DNA from: Diplolepis rosae
Lineage: Eukaryota > Arthropoda > Insecta > Hymenoptera > Diplolepididae
Direction: 5' to 3'
DNA length: 64,000 nt
Assembly (NCBI GenBank): GCA_030998225.1
Contig: JAPYXD010000698.1
Span: forward strand, 8,783,001-8,847,000
Part shown: positions 34,741 to 48,200 of the stretch, piece after piece
How positions within the stretch are numbered: the first letter of the stretch is position 1
Layout: every line of letters starts with the position of its first letter
Notes under the pieces: generated by a model
What the model saw: the letters and a program-made list of their open reading frames with translations, nothing else
Told to the model about the DNA's origin: nothing
Database searches by the model: none
Position numbers and translations under genes: made by a program

Positions 34741-35248
34741 TTGTAATTTTGAATTATAAGAAACTGTTAAGTTTTATTATAACTATAGGAAATGTGCGAT
34801 GTATTTTATGATTTGCATGAAAGTTTTTTTTCGGGAAATAATTAAACACCCAATTCGGCGTGATAAAGATTTAAAAAGTCATCGCTGCCTTTAGAGTGGC
34901 AAAAGGTCAAGTACATATTACACATATTCACGTGCCTTTTTTACACCAGAGCTGATAGTAATTTTTGGTGTCTATTTTCTTTGGACTTTATCAATTTAAC
35001 TTGATTAATTAATCATACGTTACGCACTACTTTATTTACATCCGGAAAAACACACTGATATTGTCTTTTTTTCATTGAAAGCCTATTTACAAAGTTACCT
35101 AATATCGAGCTAGAACCATTTTTTGATTACATACACTATAAAAATGATTTATGTAAAGGGCCCATGAAACATGAATTTTACACTAAAATAGTAAAAGTCC
35201 TTTTTTGTACGATGTTAATATTACCTTGTGAATGTAAAATAATCGACT

Positions 35249-36202
35249 CATCCTAGCAAACATGTTCTGTAATTTATTGTTCTGGAACTAGTCATAGTGC
35301 CTTTAAGAACATGTGTTACATGTTACTGATGGAATTGTTCTGTAACGTAATGGTAACAATACCACAGAATACTGTTACAAATGAGTTACGTAATTATTCT
35401 AGAGGAGATTGATGACTTTCTTTTGTAATGATTGTTACATAATTATTCTAAAATATAAGAGTCACAGCAGATCTATAATATTCTCTCCAAATTGGTTATA
35501 TAATTGTACTGTAAAGGTGTTACGTAGATGTTTCAAAAAACGCCCTTACAATTGAGTTCCACATAAATTTAAGAACTGAATTTAGGAACTGTTCTAAAAA
35601 AACTGTTACATAACTATTCTAGAATGAGGGTGTCACGGACCATTATAACATTTTTCCAATTAAGTTCTGGAATAGTGCCATAACGTGGATGTTTTTGAAT
35701 ATATTTGAACGTATATAATTTAAAAAACTTTGCATACTGCATTTTCTATTCAAGACAAGTAATAAATCAGGAAATGTCTTATAAATTGTCTGTTTTATAA
35801 AATGGTTATGTAACACCTAAATACTGTCGTCTAATGTATTTTACGTGAAATAATTATACATCGACCGAATAAGTGTTATAAATGTCTCTTACGCTATATT
35901 CTTTTTTTACACACATAGAACTGTTTTAGATCTCTCTTAGGCAATATAATTATAAAAAACATAAAGAACTGCGTTACGTATCTCTTATAAAATATATTTA
36001 TGTGAGACATATAGAACTAACTTATGTTATTTTGCGTTTATTTTGCAGTAATATAACAATTAGGAAATATTAGAACGCTGTTTCGTAACCCATACATTTT
36101 CAAAATAGAATTATAACTAATGGAACAGTTCTAGATCTGTTAAAAGCAGTTTTGTAACATAGTTATAGATTCGTTACAGAATTGTTCTAACAGGCTGGGA
36201 TG
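35249..36202. mobile_element. Probable 954-bp element made of GTTACATAA/TTCTGTAAC words
   Basis: CATCCTAGC at the left and GCTGGGATG at the right are imperfect inverted ends, and ATGTTCTGTAA and TTACAGAATTGTTC follow just inside. The interior repeats TTCTGTAAC, GTTACATAA and ATTATTCTAGA many times. No coding frame is present. It is related in wording to the small palindromes at 20231 and 21787. Confidence 0.5.
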
Positions 36203-36503
36203 AAATTTTGCAACAGAGGTGAATCACCTGTTCTTTACCAGTTCTAGAATATGCTACAATATGTTCTGTAAGAGTTACATAAATGTTTTATATAAATTAT
36301 TATTTACAGTGTATTCTTTTCTTCGTAAAAGTCAATAAATGAGCCTAAATTAAGCATCTAAAACATAAAAATTAATTTTACATGCCAGAATAGTAAAATG
36401 GGAAGAAATTATTCTTAAAAATCGGAAATGGTCACCACCTCGACAATAAATGTCTTTTCCATCTGATTAGAATAAGGATAAATACAATTTTTTCAACTAA
36501 CGA

Positions 36504-36682
36504 AACGTCCAAACAAAAGTATAATTTAAAATTTCAAGAATTCGAAAATTTTCGAACCCTCAAAATACAAAAAAAACGACCAAATTTGGAACAAAAAAAT
36601 TACTTAGAATAAACGATTATGAGAAATCAACAAAAAAGGAGGAGAGAAAAAAAAGGCAACATTTTTCAAATTCATCTTAACG
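36504..36682. repeat. Isolated unit of the 173-bp repeat
   Basis: AACGTCCAAACAAAAGTATA through TTTTTCAAATTCATCTTAAC is one full unit, more like the unit at 31556 (GAATTCGAAAATTTTCGAAC) than those in the main array. Confidence 0.85.
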
Positions 36683-39067
36683 AGATTTTTGATAAATAAA
36701 ATGTTCATGTCATATGGAATATTTTATTATGCGCATATTAATGCGAGTACTTTCAACTTCAATTTATTCTATGTCTCAGGTCAAGTATTTATTTAAAAAT
36801 GGAGAAAAACAAAATAATAAAAAATATTTGAGGAAATAATAGATCATGTCAACTTTGTTTACGAAGTTCATTTAAATTATATCAATAAAAATGGAAAACG
36901 CGGACCTTTAGCGAGCAAGAGGTTGGAGGTGAATTCGTTATGCATAAAGGGTAAATCTGATCTAAAGACAAAAGCAAGATCTACGTCTGCAATGGATTTT
37001 TATTTTTGAGAGGAATAACAAAGGAAAATTTCAAAATGCACGTATTTCGTCTAGACATCATAAAATGAATCATATCAAATGAAATATTTTCTAAAAATAA
37101 TTGTTAGGAATAACAACTTATAATATTTCATTTAAATGGCTCTTTTGTGACAAATATTCTGAACAAGGAAAGTATTGCAAAATGCAATTTCAAATTTTCT
37201 ATCATTTTTCACAATTATGAAAAAAAAATTAAAGAAAACAATGATAAAGAAGAAATTATAAGGGGATTATGATAAGAATAATTAATAAAATTTAGTCTTC
37301 TAATTTTTAAATTAATTGTTTAAATATTTTACTATAAATTATTCCTATATCTTTTTTTATTGAAATTTTTTCCTATAATTAGTTCTCCATAACTATTTTC
37401 TATACTACCGCGGAAAAATCATTATAAAATTACTATAGAAAAATTATGGTTTGTATATAATGAATTTACCATATTTTTCGCAAAGGAATCTTTTACCTCG
37501 TTGATGAAAAATACAAGAACAGCAATAGTATATATCAAAAAGCAAAATTCTATTAAAAAGATTATCAATTATGAATTTTTCATATAATATAAGCGTTAAT
37601 TAGAAATGAACTTACTTTTTATTTCCTATAAAAATTGACTCATTCGTTCAAAGGATCTTTATAGAGTGTATAAAAAAATTGGCCAATGTTTTCATTAACT
37701 TTTACAGAAGAGTATATATTTTTAAATTATTAATTAAGTATATATTTTAAGTTTAATTTTTTTAAAATCTGAATGCTCTTAAAAAATAAATATTACAAAG
37801 TTATAATTAATATTTTCATTTGGCATAACAACAAATAATATTCCAAAGCAGAAAGGTTTCTCATAACTCTTATGAAAAATGTAACAATAAATAAAAGGAG
37901 CATCAATAGTATGTAACTTTAAGACTAATTTTTTTTAAAAAGTACTTTATTTATAACAAAAGTTTATTATAAAACATTGTGAAGATTATGACCATAGAGC
38001 GTTGTCGAAATCATTTAGTCATAAAACTAACTTACATATAATAATTATAATTTAAAATCCTTTCTAAGGTTCGCATTTAATATCGTAAGATATCAATAAT
38101 TTAAAAATATAAGCCGTATTAAAAAAGGGCAAAGAGCTTCGTATTTGAATTAAAAGAAAGCAAATGAAAAATCCTCATCTTACCCTTAAACGTATTTTTT
38201 CCTCCAATTCAGATTACTTGTTAAAAAAATATCTAAGTATCTTAAAAATTACAATAAGTAAACGTCTCATTGCAGATTTGTCAGACGGCAGTTGCAGTTG
38301 TTTACTCTCGCCTAGTTAAGATAAAGACATTCGAATGCTTTCATTCTTCTACAACGAAGTCAAATACAATAATATTTGGTTTCCGATCTGTGCAATTAAC
38401 CTGGCAAGATAAACTCGTCCGTGGCCGTCACCCGTGCAAATGTAAAATTTATGTACTTTGCGAGAATCTTTCCGTCTCCATCGCATCTCTAAACTCACAG
38501 CCATTGGCAGACGAATTATAAAATAAAGATCACTCGCAAAAAGTCACTGATTAAGGCCCCATTGTGAAAAGACTTCCATCCATCATAATTGAAAAATGCA
38601 AAATTTCAAGTATAAAACAATTCAAGACTTAAGATTAAAAAGTCATAACTAGCAGTTTAAAATTTATGTCTAACAGAGTAAAATCGAAGTTCAACACTTT
38701 AAGATTTGGTTTTCTTCTTGTGTTCAAAGTGCGTTTTGAACGAGTCATGAAAGGAAAAAAGTAGTACCCTGGATAACGAATAAATTGCTACAAATTACCA
38801 TGTTCTCTGTTCTCTAAAGTAAGGATAAATAAATTAACGTATTTATATCATAGGAAGTACGCTGCGATACGAAGCGTATCTGTATTCGATCTATAAAACT
38901 CTTGCCTAAGATCGCCATTTGAATCTGATCTAAAGCGCAGAATTTCAGACTTCGGTGTCTTCAGCATCAACGTGGTCTTCTGGCACGAGAGTTTACAAAT
39001 TAATCGCCTCGTGTAACAGCAAATAATTATGCCTTCAATTACTTTAAAACCTCGATAATATAAGAAC
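36683..39067 (-). other. 3' flank of gene A, including its 3' UTR
   Basis: No canonical AATAAA occurs on the minus strand within the first kilobase after the stop. The nearest candidates are ATTAAA at 38081-38076 and AATAAA at 37951-37946. About 38240-38540 is GC-richer with no coding similarity. The rest is AT-rich and featureless. Confidence 0.35.
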
Positions 39068-39226
39068 TTATCGAGCGCTCCTAAGCTTCCAGCGGAGGAA
39101 GAGATACGCAGAGATTCTCAGGATTACAAATATTAACAACAAGGCGAGAATATCCAATGTAAAATCTGCGTTAATCATATCCAGGTTCTCTAGAGTTGTT
39201 TTTGGGTCTTTGAAATGACAGTAGAC
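39068..39226 (-). CDS. Gene A core exon 11 (last membrane helix and stop)
   Basis: This exon starts [17 protein letters not shown], enters the final helix [20 protein letters not shown], and ends RWKLRSAR and TAA at 39068-39070. A short basic tail after the last helix is usual in ABCG proteins, so the C-terminus looks complete. Confidence 0.95.
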   Translation of the reverse strand, partial: VYCHFKDPKTTLENLDMINADFTLDILALLLIFVILRISAYLFLRWKLRSAR

Positions 39227-42200
39227 CTGAAGAAAAAGAAAATTATTAATACAAATTCCGATGACATTTTCAATTAATCTGCTAATTTAAAAGGGAAGTT
39301 TAGGGAGAAATATTTTACCTGATAACACTTTAGTTTTGCTCGTCCAGCGTAGGTGGCCAAGGCTGTTCCCTCGAAACCGTATCGAATATAACTGAGGTAG
39401 GTGATCCACCTTAGATAGACGGGAATCGCGTCAAAGCTGACGAAGAATCCTGAGAAGAGAAGGAATGGTACTGACATCACTGGAGCCAAAAAGACTCCGT
39501 TTTGAACGTTCATTGCAGCTCCGACTACCAATCCCACAGATTGAGCCACGAATGAAATTAGAAGACAAGCTGAGAGGAACATACTAAATCTCGACAATTC
39601 CGGAAGTTGGCTTGTCAGGAAATAGACAATCGTCACGTAAATTATACAGAAAATAGCCTACAAACAACACAAATAATTCAGTATTTACATCCAACTTTAA
39701 TCATTCAATTATATTTTTAATCTATACTCTTATTACCTGGAAAGGAATATCAGAGACTGTGATTGCTAAATAATAGGCTTTGAGAGAGTACCATCGATTA
39801 AAATTTTCCTTGAGCAGTACAGGCATCTCCAGAGGGACTGAAAAAATTAAAATAATTAGACAAGGTATTTGATTTGAAATTTTAGATTTGTTTTGAAACT
39901 TACAGGAAAGAATTGTGATGGTCATCGAAGTGTACATAAGAAACAACATGTTGAAGAAAAGAAATCCGAGGTTACTGAGTACTTTAGCACCATCGTTACC
40001 AATATCGTAGTAAAGCGCTCCAATTAGAAAACCGACGAGAATATGGGCGAAAAGTCGAAGATACATCAGAGTCTGGAAGTTAGAGATATGTTATGATCAT
40101 CTACAGTAGCGCTCAAAATTATCCGAACACCTGTTATTTAAGCCATTGGCAGTGTCTTAATTTAAAAAAAAAAATGTTAATTGTATAAAAATATATTACA
40201 AAAATCGCCAAATTTCGGCCAAAAACTTTTGAAAATGTTAATTATTTTTAGAGTTATTAACATTTTCCAAAAATATTGAAACTTGACGTTTATTGTAATT
40301 TATTTTTATAAAAAAACATTATGCCTTCAACTTGGGATCATTAGATGCAACATTTTATTAACATTTATCTTATTATCGAAAAAGCAATTTAACTCGTTTT
40401 TATGAAAATTAAGACATTTCGACAATGGTTTAAGTAACTGGTGTCCGGATACTTTTGAGCGCTACTATATATTGGATATGTGTCTGAATTATTTATTGAA
40501 ATTATGTTTTGCAAATAGTTGTTCAAATTGTATTCCTACCCAATCCCTCCGACTGAAAAGCAGTGTCCTCTTTAAAACTATCCAGAACTGTGTAAATTCC
40601 GAGGTAGGATATCTTTCTGGAGTCACCACAAGAGTTTCGTCCAATAAAGAAGTATTTACATTATCTTTTTTTTCTGCGTCAACGTTTATCGATACATCAT
40701 CTGTAAGAAATAAATTTGAAAGTATATCAATAATTATGATTTTATATAAAAATAGGCTCAATCCTAGGTAGAATAATTTGATAGCTAAAAAGAGAATCAA
40801 CGCACTTTGTTTATCAATGTCGTTGCTAGCGTAGTTTGGAATAATTCCACCATTGGTTTCGTTCGCTTTACTGTCCCGAAATTTGTCTTCAATGTTACTG
40901 GCGTCATTCTTGTCCTTGGTCTCGGTAATTTTAGCACCAACTTCCACCTCCTTTGGGTTTCCAGAACCGGTATTTGAATTGTTTAAAACTTCTTTTTCTT
41001 CTGGAAAAGAATATCCAGCACGAATGTCTCGTTTTCCATTTTTTATTGCGTTTACCAGGTTCTTAATATTGTTTCCGTATTCTCCACATGAGACTTCTAT
41101 TACTGAAATCAAATTTCGTAAGTTATTTTAAATTGAATTCATTATAAGGATTGATTTTCTGAAGATTTGTTCATAAATTAAAAAATGAATGCAACTTTAA
41201 ACCATATATTTTAAACAGTGTAAAAGGTTAAGAACCTTGTACTATAAATATTTTTAACAAAAAAAATACATAATTAAAATTAAACTTACTGAAAGAAGCA
41301 GGGTTGTGATAACTTGGGCAATTGAGATTGAGACTTTTCAGGAACGGGACAAGCTGAGAAGTGGATCCTTGGTAAACGCACTGTCCTTCTGCCAAGGTAT
41401 AAAGAGCATCAAACATTTCAAAAAGCCTGGCACTAGGTTGGTGAATTGTGCAGATAATGGTTCGACCACCACGTGCCAAGGTCTTTAATAATGAGATGCA
41501 CTGAAAACAAGAAGAGGAATCCAAGCCACTAGAAAAAAGCAAAAAATAACACATTATTTAAAGTTATTATTACTCCTTAAAAACATGAAAAATACTTGTT
41601 TAAAAAATTATAGATCTCAAGAATGTTTTACAGTTTAAAGCAAAGGCTGGTCAAAAATTCATTATAAAAACAAACATATTCCTTTTTTCGACACAACCTT
41701 GAACGATCTCTGGTCATCCTTGGTAAGTAAATATAACTTTAGAGTATTTCAAGGTTAAGTTTTCTGCATTGATGTTTCCTGACTCTCGCTATGAAATAAA
41801 ATTTAATCTTGAAATACTTTGAACCTTTTATAAAGTTGAAGATATATGTTCATATTGATCTTTACAAATATATTTAAGCTTGAGAATCTTCTGAACTTTG
41901 TTTAGATTCAAATAAGCCTCGAAAGAAATTTGAATTGAGTTCAGTTTCGTTTGTCCTATGGGGCAACTAGACCAATTTTTAGTCTGCGTTACGTATTTCG
42001 ACACAAGTGAGAAAGTTAGTCATCCAGAATATTCTAAAACTCCGTCTCAGAATACTATAAAGGCATTATTTTGTTCGAACCACTAGTTAAGAATACTAAA
42101 GCAATGAATTTAAGTTTAACAGTGTTTGCCATTCTCTAATTCTTATAGATAATTATAATTTTATTGCCACCAGTTAATAACAATAGATTGTTTCCTGCTT

Positions 42201-45200
42201 ATTATTTTTCTTTTGAAAATGCAAAATTTCATTTGTGAAAGCTAGGAACTATTGATTAAACTGCAAAACAATCTTTTCTATGTATAGAACGATCTTATCG
42301 TTCATTGTTGTGTTGACAAGATAACTAATCATCAAGGCACATAAGATTTTTTAATACAATTTATTCAGTAAATCACTTTTAAATTGACCTGAATAATAAT
42401 TTAGATGTTAGTTTTTTAGATATTAAAATTATGAGCTCACCTGGTTGGTTCATCGAAAAACATTATGGGAGGATTGTTGACGAGCTCGAGAGCAATGGAA
42501 AGTCTTTTCTTTTGACCGCCACTCAAGTTCGAGGTCATGGTATGTCTGTGATCCGCCAATCCCAAAGTATCGAGAATCTCTTGAATCTGATAATAAAGAA
42601 TAATATCATCTGATTATTAAGTCTTTATGTTTTAACATCTATTTAATTTGATTTGCTACAATTTTTAAAAACAGTTTTAGTACATCAGAGAAGTTAAATT
42701 TCAATTGAAATCATTTTTAAGGTGCTTTCTAAATTGACTTCTGGTATCATAGGAAATTAAAATTTTGTGAAATATAGTTATCTATGGTTAATTTTTTTCA
42801 GTCATCGTACCATTTCTTCCTTTTCACTTTTAGAAACGTGAGTGCCTAGTTTGAGACTCGAAGCGACCTTCATTGCTTCTTCTACTGTGAGATTTCCGTG
42901 AAGCTGATTGTCTTGCATTATGTAGCATGACAATTTTCTGAAAGCACTTAAATTCCTCTCGTGGCCGTTCATTGTAATGCTGCCTTCCGTTCCGGTCGTT
43001 CTGAAATTAAAAAATAGAATTGAATATCAGAAATTTCCAAATAAAACAAGTAAACATTCTAACTTGAAAGCTTAAAATTGAAATGCAGTAGAATTTAAAA
43101 ATCATTCATTTAATGCAAATAAAAAAATTGATATAGCCAATAAAACCAGTTTAATTATTAAAAGCCTGAAAAGGAGGATCGAAAGCGATCCGCTAACTCG
43201 CAAAGAAACTTTCACATGTATTTTCTGCATTGAATTCTCTTTATGATAAGAAAATCAGTTCTATTTAGTTCTTCTCTTAAATTGACAAATCTTATTGACA
43301 TTTTTAGGACAACTCTATGATAAGCCAATAATGTGTGTGTTAAAATATAGATAAAGTTCGACATTTTCTATTTAGCTATTATAAGATAAATATTGTAACT
43401 TTAAAACACTAAGACTTTTGTAAGTGAATTTCCTTGTGAGTACTATTTTCATTTTTAAAAAAACATATTTTTTAATAGATGCATTTGAATAACTGAAAAT
43501 AAGACAGCAATGTCAAGTAAATTACCTAAATAAAAATCTTTCAATAATAATAAGATAAATCCAAAATTTGTCTTCTAAAGAACTAATAAAAAATCTAATG
43601 ACAAATTAATCTTTGCAATTACTTAACTAGCTATATTTCAAAAAGCAAACTTCAAATTTTATTTACGAGGAATAAAATGCACAATATGAATAGTGCCGAA
43701 GGAAAGGTTTAAAGATACATTTACACGTTATAACGTTTTACGTGAATTTGCAGTTTATGTAAATACATTAGGATTTAATACAACTACATATAACTATCAC
43801 ATTAAATTAAGATCCGATGATAGCCATTGGACAATAATTTCAGATAAATAATTCTAAATAACAGGTTTCTACAATTAAAATGAAAGAAGTGAAATTGAAT
43901 CAATAGAGAAGAAGAAACAAAGGCAGAAAGTTGAGATAAATATATTGTTACGTATTTAACGAGTCACTGTTCGATCTTAAAACTCAGAAGGGGAATCCGG
44001 AAGAAAGTGAAATTCTCAGACAAGTTCGCTTGAACTCGTGCCGTTACTTTCTTTTGCTCAAATAACTTTCAAAAAATGACATTGTCGACTGAATTGATTG
44101 ACAGACGTCCTCTTATTTTTTCAAAAACTTCTGTGCCACCAAAAGCAATTTCTGAATAAGAAATAGGAAAACTAAACTTTTTCATTGACGTAAAAATGAA
44201 AGATTTAAATGATGAAATTTCATTTAAATTATTCATCATATATTTGAAAATAGGTAATAAACAAAGAAGAAATAAATCTCGACTTTTCCCATAAATCCTC
44301 AATCGGTAAAGACGTGTTACATCCAATAAAGCTGTTTCCTAAGCTGAAGTCCTCTAAACCGATTCTACGCTGAAAAAGATTATAAACAATAATTCAGAAA
44401 ATTGGAGACCTAGTGAACTGACGTCTCGTAACACGAAGCTAACTGACAATTATTGCTCGTTTATCACGTATTTTTCTATTCTCTGAATGAATGAATCTTC
44501 TAAGAACATCTTCAAGATGAAATAAATGAATTGTACATTGCAAAAAATATCCGCAAATATAGGACGTGAAGTGGTCTTATGCAAATCTCATAAAGGAGAG
44601 AGTTTCTTTCCATTGGAGAAACAACACTTTGCCAATTGCAAGGAATTACACTCAATCGTAAACATCAACCTCTAAAAAATATTAATTGAGAAAATGTAGT
44701 TCTTCTGAAAATATTCAAATTGGTCTCATAAGTTCTAGACAAATTTTCAAATCAGAGATTATTCAATTATATAAATTCTTCAGAACTGTACGAATAAAAA
44801 AAATCTGTCTTTATGCCTTAAAATTATGAAATTGTTATACTTTCTTTCGTCATTGTTTTCTATGATAAAACAATAAGCGAGTGCAGCTTTATTTTCAATC
44901 AGAAATGTCAAACCGGACTATCTCATGGCATAGTTTGATAAGTAGTATGTAAATGTGAGCTACTAACACAAATTTTGTCGTTACTTCTTGCAGTATTCTT
45001 AGTTACATATAAAAGCACTAGATGAGAAATTATTCAGAATTTCAACTTAAATTTCAAATGGAGACTAATATTTACAGTTTTAATCATTAAAAGCAGATAT
45101 TAATTTTCAATTGAAAATTTATCTTCAGTTAAAGACACAATTTGAAATACTTATCAAAATTATGTTCATAATAAAAGTATACTTGTCACAGGCATTTTTG

Positions 45201-48200
45201 TGATTTCCTGTTTCCTTGTTACGACGTTTTGATTTTATTTCATAATAACATAACTGAAATTGAGAAATAGCTTACGATACAAAAATTTCAATCGTAAATA
45301 CGACCTAATAAGAATCAAAAAAATGCTTAAATCTAATTTTGAATGAGGATTTCCAAAAGTTGATTTTTAATGGAAATATTAAACTGATTATTTAAAAACA
45401 TAATTTAGCGATCTTGAAGCTGTCTAATTCAAGTACTGGATTAATGAAAATAAATATTTAGACCTATATAAAGAACCTAGGCAAGTCTCAAGCGATTAAA
45501 TGCGGATTTGCAGAGGCAAACATTGACACTGTTAAACAATGCCAATTTGCTCTTTATGTTTGAAGATCAGTCAAGTACTTTGTACACATGTAATGTGTAT
45601 CTACAAAGCGACATTCCCTGCTTCTGTGTATGAAATATTAAATTGGAGGAAAACGTGATATTTAATTTATATTTTTTTCGTACTGAGATTATCTCTGTAA
45701 AATATTTTCATTGTCATTTTTACTCTCTTATCGAGTTTGATTGTTTCTCCAATGATCTTGCTGCTAAAAAAAGGAATTTAAAGCTGACATCATTGTTAAC
45801 TTTTTTTCTCCTGGAGGTTTTAGTTTAGGCTAGAGAAACTTACTTATATCCAGTCAGGATGTTGAGAAGTGTTGACTTTCCAGCACCAGACGGACCCATT
45901 ATTGCTGTCAGCTCACCTGATCTGAGCCTTCCACTGACAGACTTGAGGATTGTTTTGACATCTGCAAAAATGAAACAAAGAAACATTTAAGATTTTGAAA
46001 CATTAGTTTTTGATCCAAAGATATGATGATGTTAAAAGTCTACGAATTTCGTTATTATATATCTAAAAAATTCTAAGTTAAACTAAAGTCGGTAGATTTT
46101 TAAATCAAAACTGGATAGTAATATATTTCAAATAGAAATTATCCTCGTTTTTCTCTGTTTTAGGCAAAGTCATGGATCTAATCACAAGTTGCATTAATAT
46201 AAATTACAAAGCAGAAGCCTCATTCACTCAACTGTAGAACAAAGAGTTGAAGTGCGTTTATTTTGATAGGCGTACAAAGTCCAGAATGAATAAATCCTTA
46301 ATCGGATAGGAGTTGACTCATTATGGATTTGTTCAAGAATTTGACGAACGAGGAACTTGATCATCCTGAACTTTGGAGTTAAATTATTATATCTGGATTC
46401 TCATTTAATTCATATAACGCAAATTTAAGACTCAGAATATATCTGATTTTTTCAAATCTCAAAGTTCAAAATCATCAGAATTTGTTATTTCACCTGATAA
46501 GTGTAATTGGTTGAGTTTTATCAATGCTTACATAATTATTTATTCCATAAAATCAGGAATACTTGATAAAAAACGAAATGCTGGATATTGTGTGTAAAAT
46601 AGAAAGATATTAAAGACGAGAAAGTTTACTTGTCTTTCTATGTTTTACTTTCAGATACAAAGGTCGATTTTTGAATTAAATTATCTGATACTGAATTCAA
46701 TTTTATCTTTATATTTAAGCAAATTTTTCTAAATTTTATATGAATAAAAAAAGGTTTTCGGAAGATTAAAAATTCTTTTGATTCCAAGAAAATAATAATA
46801 CAGCTTTACATTTTGTCAGTAAAGCCTTTACGTAAATATTAGTTAGTATGCTTCCATGATCAGTACAAAGAGGAAATACTATGCCTTTGCCTTTAGAGCG
46901 GATATCGCAGAACAATGAGGCTCAACGCGTAACTACCTGACGTAAATACATAATTAAAATAACAGGAGATGAAAATTAGTAAGTCTAATGTAAAATTTTG
47001 AGCACTTGATTCAGTTCATAGTTTTTGAGTAAAAGTATCTACCAGTGAATTGAAAAAAAAATTGAATTTCGAACACCGATTAAACATTTGATTTTATTTT
47101 GATTTGATATTTTTATGTTTAAAGCTAATACTATTCTATCAATAATTCCAAAATTAAGACATATACACATTAAACAATATTTCCACGAGTAGTTAATTTT
47201 ATGTCTCTTTAAATTTTTCATCTCAAAAACAAACAAAAATGATCATTGATACAATTATTTATTTAGTAACGACATGCTGATTAATTGATGAAATAATCTA
47301 AAACGTGATATTTATCTTTCTTATACTTATTTCAAATCTATACGTGTTCACGCGATCCAACTTTAAGATTTTGTAAATTCACAAGATCTCGGTCAGTTTA
47401 AGTGATTTCATAAATAAAATTACGTCGACTTGAAGGAATGACCATCAAGAAATCAAAAAATACGAACCAGAATCTAGATATTGTGTAATATAGGATATAG
47501 AAAAAAAAAAAAAAAAATTACATGGAAAAAATGAGAAACTCTGATTTGCAAATCTACGTGTTCAAGCTTCATTTTATAAATGAAATCGTATTCATTTGCG
47601 TGAGTATATTCGCATTTTAACACACTTTCAGCATTCGCAGATGCTTTGAACAACGATTGCGCAAATTCACAGATAATGGTAAACTCGAATTTATTTTTTA
47701 TCATTCCTCACTGTACTTAATCAAAATAAAGAAAAATATTTTACTATATGTATTGTTTCTTTACATAATATAAACATAATTTAAAAGAAATATTTTTAAT
47801 TAAATTTTTTTTCAAATTTTAAGGTAGAAAAGAATTTAGAAGCAAAATGTTAAAACTCTTTTCACAAAATATTTGGTGCAATTTAAAAAAATTTCCAAAA
47901 TTGAAAAATTTAAGATTTTAAATAAAAGTAAGACTTTATTTAGAATAATTTTTGTACTTCTGTACATTGACTAACACAGATACGTCTCTGAAATATACAG
48001 GGTGAACGCAAAATATTGACTCGTATATTGTGAACTCAAATGATTCATTTCCTGATCGGAAACGTCTTCTGCAATGCAAAACACGCAACCTTAGTTTATA
48101 ATCAGAAAACAACGTCACTCACTGGTCAATTTTTCAACATGAATTCACTAAACTACTTTTTTGTATAAATAAATTTGAATAGCTTACAGAAAATGTTTGC

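Noticed and set aside
40489..41112. Uninterrupted 207-codon reading through gene A exons 6 and 7
   Set aside because: It would retain a 105-bp intron and read past the exon 7 donor. Splicing at GTGCGT/TTACAG and GTAGGA restores the family's continuous membrane domain and the frame into exon 8.
47501..47517. A17 run as the tail of a retrocopy
   Set aside because: No coding or SINE-like sequence precedes it and no target duplication is visible.
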